Shown here piece after piece: positions 1 to 4,164 of a stretch of DNA of 5,839 nucleotides (position 1 is its first letter; each line of letters opens with the position of its first letter). The notes below the pieces were generated by a model. That model ran no database searches, was not told the DNA's origin, and was given only the letters and a program-made list of their open reading frames with translations. Location of the stretch: contig JAEZOG010000276.1 of NCBI GenBank assembly GCA_023414155.1, positions 1-5,839 of the forward strand. The letters run 5' to 3'. The position numbers and the translations under genes are program-made. The DNA is from Cyanobacteria bacterium OH_CFB_184 (lineage in GTDB: Bacteria > Cyanobacteriota > Vampirovibrionia > Gastranaerophilales > Gastranaerophilaceae).

Positions 1-1317
1 GGCGGAGAGCCTATTTTCCCCGAATGTGATATATACATAAATCCAGAAGATGGATTTGATAATAACTGCATCCGTATTCATGGAATCACAAATGAAAAAA
101 CAAAAAACGAACCCAACTTTCCAAAAGTATGGCAAAAAATTGCAAAATACTTTAAAAATTCTATAATAATAGGACATAACGTAGCAGCATCAGACATTAG
201 TGCGCTCGCAAAAGCTTGTAAAAGATATAATATTGAACTACCAAACATTAAATATATCTGCACATATGATTTAGCAAGAAGCTACATAGATAAATACGAA
301 GTCGAAAACTATAAATTACAGACACTATGCAAATATTTTGAAATAGACATTGACGATTACCATAACGCATTCAGTGATGCATGCGCATGTGCTGATTTAT
401 TTAAAACCCTAGTTGAAACATACCAAATTGACGTTGATTCACACATAAAAACTTTCGAGCCAGACAAAACGAAAGAATTTGTCCAGTATGTCTCTTCACC
501 TATAATAAGAAAATCTATTATAGATTTTTACGGAACAATTAGAGGTATTGCCCTCGACAAAATAATCGTGCCTGAAGAAGTTAAATACATACGTGAATGG
601 AGAGAAGAAAATCAAAAATATTCAACACAAAAAGAAATCTCAGAAATACTAAAAGTTATTGATAAAATTCTTAAAGATGGTGTTATCAATCTTGAAGAAA
701 TGCAAGAATTAATTACAACAGTAGAAGAATATTTCAATTATATTACGGCTTCGCCCATAACTTTTGCTACACAAGTTTTAAACGGTATGATTAAAGGAAT
801 TAGCCTTGACAAAAAGATATCTACAAATGAAGGCACAAATTTAAGAAAATGGATGTACGAAAATATTTATTTAAAAGGATATTATCCATTCGACCAAATT
901 ATGTCATTGCTTGATGCTGTTTTAGAAGATGATGTAATAACAAGAGAAGAATCTGATTCTATGGTCAAAATAATAGACTCATTATTAGAACCTGTTCAAG
1001 AACTAAACGAACAAATAAATTCTATAAAAGGCAAAAATGTTTGCTTAAGTGGAGTTTTTTCCCATGGTCAAAAATCAGACGTAGAAAAAATTATTATTCA
1101 AAATGGTGGATTTATCCACACCACAATAAAAAAAACAACTAACATTTTAATAATTGGAAACAATGAATGCCAATCTTATGCTTTTGGCAACTATGGCACT
1201 AAAGTTCAAAAGGCAATTGAATACTCAAATAAAGGTTATGACATAAAAATAATTAAAGAATCTGATTATTTTGCAAATAAAAAATCAAATACATTCTCTT
1301 CTTTATCCTGTAATTGA
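1..1317 (+). CDS. DEDDh 3'-5' exonuclease (DnaQ-like) with duplicated helical module and C-terminal BRCT domain, 5' end missing
   Basis: The frame is open from base 1 to the TGA at 1315-1317 (438 residues visible), so the gene begins upstream. An in-frame GTG at 568 is an internal valine, not the start. The exonuclease domain fills roughly residues 1-145. The Exo I Asp-x-Glu lies upstream of the window. A conserved IHGIT follows, then Exo II as GHNVAASDISAL (H59, N60, D65) and Exo III as HNAFSD (H121, D126), the DEDDh type. Residues 176-343 are two helical repeats of 84 residues. Residues about 343-425 form a BRCT domain (KGKNVCLSG, QNGGF, ILIIG), like that of NAD-dependent DNA ligase. There is no polymerase or helicase domain. 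From the family, it should trim DNA or RNA 3' ends, with BRCT binding DNA ends or a partner; its pathway cannot be told from the context. Domain calls are firm, the biological role is open. Confidence 0.88.
   Translation, partial: GGEPIFPECDIYINPEDGFDNNCIRIHGITNEKTKNEPNFPKVWQKIAKYFKNSIIIGHNVAASDISALAKACKRYNIELPNIKYICTYDLARSYIDKYEVENYKLQTLCKYFEIDIDDYHNAFSDACACADLFKTLVETYQIDVDSHIKTFEPDKTKEFVQYVSSPIIRKSIIDFYGTIRGIALDKIIVPEEVKYIREWREENQKYSTQKEISEILKVIDKILKDGVINLEEMQELITTVEEYFNYITASPITFATQVLNGMIKGISLDKKISTNEGTNLRKWMYENIYLKGYYPFDQIMSLLDAVLEDDVITREESDSMVKIIDSLLEPVQELNEQINSIKGKNVCLSGVFSHGQKSDVEKIIIQNGGFIHTTIKKTTNILIIGNNECQSYAFGNYGTKVQKAIEYSNKGYDIKIIKESDYFANKKSNTFSSLSCN
526..1029 (+). repeat. Tandem 84-residue protein repeat inside the exonuclease-BRCT gene
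   Basis: Codons 176-259 and 260-343 align without a gap at an offset of 252 bases. Matching landmarks are GTIRGIALDK and GMIKGISLDK, the tryptophans W200 and W284, an Asn four residues after each Trp, and LKDGVINLEE against LEDDVITREE. The DNA has diverged well beyond the protein, so the duplication is old. Each unit looks all-helical with two Asp-x-x-Ile-x-x-x-Glu turns. I do not recognise a named domain with certainty. Confidence 0.8.
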
Positions 1318-1370
1318 GTAAATACAAAATAGATTGAAAATCACTTCATCTTTTTATTTCTGTATTTACT
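1317..1370. repeat. Perfect 10-bp inverted repeat with 34-nt spacer after the exonuclease-BRCT gene
   Basis: AGTAAATACA at 1317-1326 is the exact reverse complement of TGTATTTACT at 1361-1370. The left arm begins on the last base of the stop codon. The stem is AT-rich, the loop is long, and A bases rather than T bases follow it, so it is a poor intrinsic terminator. It could be an mRNA 3'-end structure or a protein-binding site. Confidence 0.4.
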
Positions 1371-1396
1371 TAAAAAAACAAAAAGAATAAGTTTAA

Positions 1397-1425
1397 TTAA
1401 CATTCTTTAAAAAACTAGCTATTTT
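1397..1425 (+). promoter_or_regulatory. Weak candidate promoter for the response regulator
   Basis: TTAACA at 1397-1402 and TATTTT at 1420-1425 are separated by 17 bases and match the sigma-70 hexamers at 5 and 4 of 6 positions. A second, weaker pair is TTAAAT at 1440-1445 and TATAAG at 1462-1467, with 16 bases between. In sequence this rich in A and T such matches arise by chance. The first pair would imply a leader of about 170 bases. Confidence 0.22.
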
Positions 1426-1429
1426 TTTT
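1409..1429 (+). terminator. Possible weak A/T hairpin with T run
   Basis: Six A bases, C, the palindrome TAGCTA, T and then a T run make a near-perfect palindrome ending in eight T bases. It could be a weak terminator for the exonuclease gene, whose stop lies about 90 bases upstream. It overlaps the candidate -10 box at 1420-1425, so both assignments cannot easily be true. Confidence 0.25.
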
Positions 1430-1603
1430 ATTTTTAGTGTTAAATAAGATAAACAGATTCTTATAAGAGTAAATTATACAGGAATTTATATAAACAATTT
1501 GCTCGAGAAATAAAACACGTTCGAATCGGATATAGAAACACCAATAAACTACACTACAAAAATCACAAAAACATTTATCCTTGTTGGCTAAAGGAAAAAT
1601 AAA

Positions 1604-2263
1604 ATGAAGATTTCGCTTTATATCGTTGAAGATTACCTCCTAAACAGAGTTAACCTGAGACATTCTTTGAACAAATTCGATGACGTTGAAGTCATTGGAG
1701 AATTTGAAACGGCAGAAGACTGTATAGAAAAAATGCAAACTCGACCTTGCGATATTGTTCTAATGGACTTGGGTCTTCCTTGCATGAACGGTATTGATGC
1801 AACTAAGCACATAAAAAACAACTTTCCTGATACAAAAATCATAGTGCTAACCTCTCACGACAACGATAATACCGTTTTAGCAGCTCTAGCTGCAGGCGCA
1901 AATGCATATTGCCTTAAAGATTCAGATGAAAACATTTTAATTGACATAATCAAAACAGTTAACAGTGGAGCACTTTGGCTCACTCCAAAAATAGCTGCCG
2001 TTCCTGCAAACCACTTGCCAAAACCAAGAGTTCCCATAGTGAAAAATATAAAATTTACTGACCACTCAGACATAAAACTAAGTGAACGTGAATTATCTGT
2101 TTTAAAACTAATGGCAGAAGGCAAAAGTAACCCTGAAATTGCAAAAGAATGCACAATAAGCACACATACTGCAAAAGCCCATGTTGCTAGTATTCTTGCT
2201 AAACTTGGAGTTGATGACAGGGTTCAAGCTTCAGTTAAAGCCGTTAAAGCTAAATTGATATAA
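1604..2263 (+). CDS. NarL/FixJ-type two-component response regulator (receiver plus LuxR-type HTH)
   Basis: This 219-residue protein is of normal length for the family. The receiver domain (about 1-122) has the acidic pair E9/D10, the phospho-acceptor D55 in LMDLGLP, T83 at the end of strand 4 (IIVLTSHD) and K105 in CLKDS, so all phosphorylation residues are present. A variable linker (about 125-157) leads to a LuxR-type helix-turn-helix (about 158-217): LSERELSVLKLMAEGKSNPEIA, shown here by its start LSERELSVL and by the recognition-helix part STHTAKAHV. It should be a phosphorylation-controlled DNA-binding transcription factor in the cytoplasm. The ATG at 1604 has AAAGGA at 1590-1595, with 8 bases between. 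No histidine kinase lies in the window, so the signal and targets are unknown. Flanking gaps of 286 and 139 bases suggest a single-gene transcript. Confidence 0.93.
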   Translation: MKISLYIVEDYLLNRVNLRHSLNKFDDVEVIGEFETAEDCIEKMQTRPCDIVLMDLGLPCMNGIDATKHIKNNFPDTKIIVLTSHDNDNTVLAALAAGANAYCLKDSDENILIDIIKTVNSGALWLTPKIAAVPANHLPKPRVPIVKNIKFTDHSDIKLSERELSVLKLMAEGKSNPEIAKECTISTHTAKAHVASILAKLGVDDRVQASVKAVKAKLI

Positions 2264-2284
2264 ATCAACAATTAGATTGATTTT
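2262..2284 (+). terminator. Possible weak terminator hairpin after the response regulator
   Basis: AAATCAA at 2262-2268, overlapping the stop codon, pairs perfectly with TTGATTT at 2277-2283 across an 8-base loop. Only a short T stretch (ending at 2284) follows, so as a terminator it is weak. A third arm, AAAATCAA at 2295-2302, can pair with the same middle arm. Confidence 0.3.
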
Positions 2285-2308
2285 AATTAAACAAAAAATC
2301 AACTAAAA

Positions 2309-2322
2309 TATTATTAATAATA
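2309..2322. repeat. 14-bp perfect palindrome upstream of perR
   Basis: TATTATT is followed directly by AATAATA, a perfect palindrome about 26 bases upstream of the likely -35 box of perR. It is made only of A and T, so chance is possible. It resembles the ATTAT-rich half-sites of Fur-family operators and could be a second, upstream site. Confidence 0.3.
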
Positions 2323-2347
2323 ATTGTTGTTAAATAACCATACAGGG

Positions 2348-2377
2348 TTGACTTTTTTATAAAAATGAGGAAAAATA
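2348..2377 (+). promoter_or_regulatory. Candidate perR-rubrerythrin promoter
   Basis: TTGACT at 2348-2353 matches the -35 consensus at 5 of 6 positions and is the best such match in the region. The -10 box is less clear: AAAAAT at 2371-2376 (17-base spacing) or AAAATA at 2372-2377 (18-base spacing). A TATAAA at 2358-2363 is too close to be paired with it. Transcription would then begin close to the centre of the palindrome at 2371-2395 and give a leader of only about 20 bases. Confidence 0.45.
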
Positions 2378-2395
2378 GTAATTATTACTATTTTT
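2371..2395. promoter_or_regulatory. Probable PerR/Fur-family operator: perfect 25-bp palindrome
   Basis: AAAAATAGTAAT at 2371-2382 and ATTACTATTTTT at 2384-2395 are exact reverse complements around a single central T. The inner part, TAGTAAT-T-ATTACTA, has the 7-1-7 layout of the PerR box (TTATAAT-N-ATTATAA) and matches 5 of 7 positions in each half. It lies directly in front of a PerR-type gene and across the expected -10 and transcription start, which fits autorepression by blocking RNA polymerase. That PerR binds here is inferred. Confidence 0.65.
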
Positions 2396-2402
2396 AAAAA
2401 CT

Positions 2403-2777
2403 ATGAATTATTCAAAACAAAGAGAACTAATCTACAATACTTTAAGAGAAAATGTTGTTCACCCATCGGCTGAATATATTTATAATGTTTTAAAAAAAGA
2501 GCATCCGACAATAAGTCTGGCGACCGTATACCGAAACTTGAAAAAACTTTCTGAAATCGGTCAGATAAAAAAAATAGAAGGGCTCGAAGGCAGAGATCAC
2601 TTTGATCACAACGTTCACCCTCATTATCACATTTTATGCACAAATTGCGGGCAAATAATGGATATATCAGAAGACATCGCGCCTGAATTATGCGCGAAAG
2701 CTCAAGAAGCTTCAGGATATGATATTTATCACTATGAAATAACATTTAGAGGCATTTGCCCTAAGTGCAAAAACTAA
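2403..2777 (+). CDS. perR: PerR-type peroxide-sensing repressor (Fur family)
   Basis: This 124-residue protein has the Fur-family winged helix (about 1-65; TISLATVYRNLKKL is the recognition region) and a C-terminal metal-binding and dimer domain. Residues lining up with the regulatory metal site of Bacillus PerR are all present: H20, D68 (in HFDHN), H74 and H76 (HYH) and D87 (IMD). Two CxxC pairs, C79/C82 and C119/C122, form the structural zinc site. The aspartates favour PerR over Fur or Zur. In known PerR, iron-catalysed oxidation of the site histidines by peroxide releases DNA. The protein starts at MNYSKQRE, about 15-20 residues shorter at the N terminus than B. subtilis PerR. No Shine-Dalgarno precedes the ATG, but a TAA lies in frame at 2379-2381 with no usual start codon between, so no longer version fits. 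Rubrerythrin follows after 45 bases, probably in one transcript. Confidence 0.88.
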   Translation: MNYSKQRELIYNTLRENVVHPSAEYIYNVLKKEHPTISLATVYRNLKKLSEIGQIKKIEGLEGRDHFDHNVHPHYHILCTNCGQIMDISEDIAPELCAKAQEASGYDIYHYEITFRGICPKCKN

Positions 2778-2810
2778 AATTAAAAGAATAGAAAACACAG
2801 GAAAAAGCGA

Positions 2811-2816
2811 AAGGAG
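2811..2816 (+). promoter_or_regulatory. Strong ribosome binding site of rubrerythrin
   Basis: AAGGAG lies 6 bases before the ATG at 2823 and is the best Shine-Dalgarno in the window. It contrasts with perR just upstream, which has none, and suggests far more rubrerythrin than PerR is translated from the shared message. Confidence 0.8.
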
Positions 2817-2822
2817 AGTACA

Positions 2823-3362
2823 ATGGAATTAAAAGGTTCAAAAACCGAGAAAAATCTTATGGAGGCATTTTCTGGAGAATCACAAGCTAGAAACAAATAT
2901 ACGTATTATGCCGCTCAAGCTAAAAAAGAGGGATATGTTCATATTTCAAAATTATTTGAAGCAACCGCTAACAACGAAAAAGAGCACGCAAAAATATGGT
3001 TCAAACTACTTCATGGCGGCTCTGTAGGTGATACTATAGCTAACCTTGAAGATGCTGCTAACGGCGAAAACTATGAATGGACTGATATGTATGCCAATTT
3101 TGCAAAAGAAGCAAGAGAAGAAGGCTTTGAAAGAATCGCTTTCTTGTTTGAAAAAGTAGCACAAATTGAAAAAGAACACGAAGAAAGATACAGAAAGTTA
3201 TTAAATAACATCAAAACCGGAGAAGTATTTGAAAGAGACCCTGAAGTTGAATGGGAATGCTCTAACTGCGGTCACAGTGTAGTAAATAAAAAAGCTCTTG
3301 AAATGTGCCCTGTGTGCGCGCATCCAAAAGCATATTTCTTCATAAAAGAAACTAATTTCTAA
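2823..3362 (+). CDS. rbr: Rubrerythrin (diiron peroxidase with C-terminal rubredoxin-like domain)
   Basis: This 179-residue protein is near the usual family length. The N-terminal four-helix ferritin-like domain (about 1-138) carries the diiron-site carboxylates and histidines: E19 in [10 protein letters not shown]52 and H55 in NEKEH, E96 and E99 in KEAREE, and E116 and H119 in EKEHEERY. The C-terminal rubredoxin-like domain (about 142-179) has C146/C149 and C162/C165, which bind one iron through four cysteines. From the family, it reduces hydrogen peroxide to water in the cytoplasm, taking electrons through the rubredoxin-type iron, typically from NAD(P)H via rubredoxin or another carrier; no reductase is encoded here. 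It lies 45 bases after perR with no terminator between and a strong AAGGAG, so it is probably induced when PerR is oxidised. This is the complete canonical form, without truncation or domain swap. Confidence 0.96.
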   Translation: MELKGSKTEKNLMEAFSGESQARNKYTYYAAQAKKEGYVHISKLFEATANNEKEHAKIWFKLLHGGSVGDTIANLEDAANGENYEWTDMYANFAKEAREEGFERIAFLFEKVAQIEKEHEERYRKLLNNIKTGEVFERDPEVEWECSNCGHSVVNKKALEMCPVCAHPKAYFFIKETNF

Positions 3363-3388
3363 AAAAAAAATTTCCAATCAAAACCCCT

Positions 3389-3416
3389 AAATAGCCCCCC
3401 ATCGTGGGGCTATTTT
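3389..3416. terminator. Intrinsic terminator between rubrerythrin and the convergent YkgJ-type gene
   Basis: AAATAGCCCC at 3389-3398 pairs perfectly with GGGGCTATTT at 3406-3415 around a 7-base loop. TTTTACTTTTT (3413-3423), overlapping the right arm, supplies the T run for plus-strand transcription, so it ends the perR-rubrerythrin message. The minus-strand stop codon (3415-3417) overlaps the right arm. Reading leftward, T-rich sequence follows only after AGGGG, so termination in that direction is plausible but weaker. Confidence 0.85.
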
Positions 3417-4134
3417 ACTTTTTCTCCAGTTTTTCAATATAAAATCCAATTATTTCGGACAAAGCATGGAGCGTTAATGCGATTATTTCTACATCATCTT
3501 TCCAACCTTTGAACCCGCAGGTTTCTGGAAAAATAGCTAGAGCGCTATTTGGAAAATCCCTACAAATATCAGGTCTATTTTCATAATCAGTACATAAATT
3601 ATCTTTTGACAACTTTGGGCAATAATAAAAATAAATGTCTTCTAATGAACCATATTTATTCTTCAATAGTTCAACATAACTTTCAAAAACTGAAGAAGCA
3701 ATATCTATATTTTCATAAGGAACAAAAACGCTTGTAAATTGGGTTGCAAATTTATCACCTTTTGTAGCTTTTTCTTTCAATTCTTCGTAAGAAAACTCAC
3801 TACAGGCAAACTTGCAGCACACTGCGCATCTGTTACAGGCAAAATTATCTCTATATTTAAGTATTTCTTGTATCTTGTAATAAACATCTTTTGATATTTC
3901 GTTTTGAAGTTTTTCAAGTGCTGCTTTTTGCCAACCAAGATAAGTGCACCCTACAGGGTAATCAGTAAAAACAGAATCTGCTTTCGCCGTGAAATCGCAA
4001 TTTTCTCTGCAATTGTTGCACAAGTAGAATTTTTTTATAGAAAGGAGCTGTTTATCTATTGATTCTTGAGACTTTTTAAAAATCTCACGATAAATCTTTC
4101 TTTTCTTAACATAATCTTGTTCTAAACTATCCAT
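3415..4134 (-). CDS. YkgJ-family cysteine-cluster (zinc/iron-chelating type) protein with an extra N-terminal cysteine cluster
   Basis: I start the gene at the ATG of MDSLEQDY (239 residues). The frame extends 16 codons upstream to a TTG, but that would overlap mutL. The first 35 residues are charged and probably helical. Then comes a small cluster, CNNCRENC (C39, C42, C46) with C63 in VGCTYLGW. The YkgJ-type domain spans about 98-210: CNRCAVCCKFAC (C100-C111), C172 in YYCPKL, C181 in LCTDYENRP, C191 in CRDFP, and C206 in TCGFKGW. Thirteen cysteines suggest one or two metal or iron-sulfur sites. There is no signal peptide or membrane segment, so it should be cytoplasmic. Members of this family have been linked to iron or zinc binding and some are called Fe-S oxidoreductases, but the reaction is unknown. 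It converges on rubrerythrin and diverges from mutL; no link in function is shown. Confidence 0.8.
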   Translation of the reverse strand: MDSLEQDYVKKRKIYREIFKKSQESIDKQLLSIKKFYLCNNCRENCDFTAKADSVFTDYPVGCTYLGWQKAALEKLQNEISKDVYYKIQEILKYRDNFACNRCAVCCKFACSEFSYEELKEKATKGDKFATQFTSVFVPYENIDIASSVFESYVELLKNKYGSLEDIYFYYCPKLSKDNLCTDYENRPDICRDFPNSALAIFPETCGFKGWKDDVEIIALTLHALSEIIGFYIEKLEKK

Positions 4135-4164
4135 ATAGACACATCTTATATTAAAATGGTATTT
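4135..4164. promoter_or_regulatory. 30-bp divergent region between the YkgJ-type gene and mutL
   Basis: The space is only 30 bases if the genes start at 4134 (-) and 4165 (+). It contains an AT core, CTTATATTAAAAT, that could serve as -10 element in either direction (TATATT at 4147-4152 for mutL; TATAAG on the minus strand). The -35 regions would then lie inside the opposite gene. Neither start has a Shine-Dalgarno sequence. The assignments are guesses from position. Confidence 0.3.

Larger units (their letters stand above)
1318..1603. other. AT-rich intergenic region upstream of the response regulator
   Basis: These 286 bases hold no credible reading frame. They contain a 10-bp inverted repeat, an A/T near-palindrome with a T run, and weak promoter-like hexamers, listed separately. 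The stretch between about 1470 and 1585 shows nothing I can name, apart from a GTTCGAATC string that resembles a tRNA T-loop but has no tRNA around it. The length would suit an untranslated leader or an upstream regulator-binding region for the response regulator. Confidence 0.6.

Noticed and set aside
78..263. Minus-strand frame of 61 codons with hydrophobic stretches at the left edge.
   Set aside because: It is antisense to the exonuclease motifs, and the hydrophobic look is a by-product of A-rich coding on the other strand.
568..1317. A separate gene starting at the GTG at 568.
   Set aside because: The frame continues open to base 1 and encodes clear exonuclease motifs, and the GTG lies inside the first 84-residue repeat with no ribosome binding site.
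1511..1530. GTTCGAATC string like the T-loop of a tRNA gene, which might mark a tRNA end or phage attachment site.
   Set aside because: The bases on either side do not pair into a T-stem, no acceptor stem or anticodon arm is present upstream, and no matching direct repeat is seen.
1633..2163. Minus-strand frames of 69 and 102 codons opposite the response regulator.
   Set aside because: They are antisense to a clear gene and resemble no protein family.
2365..2397. Ten-codon reading frame with three consecutive Tyr codons before perR, as a leader peptide.
   Set aside because: It has no ribosome binding site, lies upstream of the predicted transcript start for most of its length, and its sequence is explained by the palindrome.
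2401..2745. Minus-strand frame of 114 codons opposite perR.
   Set aside because: It lies fully opposite perR, whose metal-site residues are all conserved, and has no recognisable domain.
3549..3737. Plus-strand frame of 62 codons inside the YkgJ-type gene.
   Set aside because: It is antisense to the cysteine-cluster coding region and has no family resemblance.
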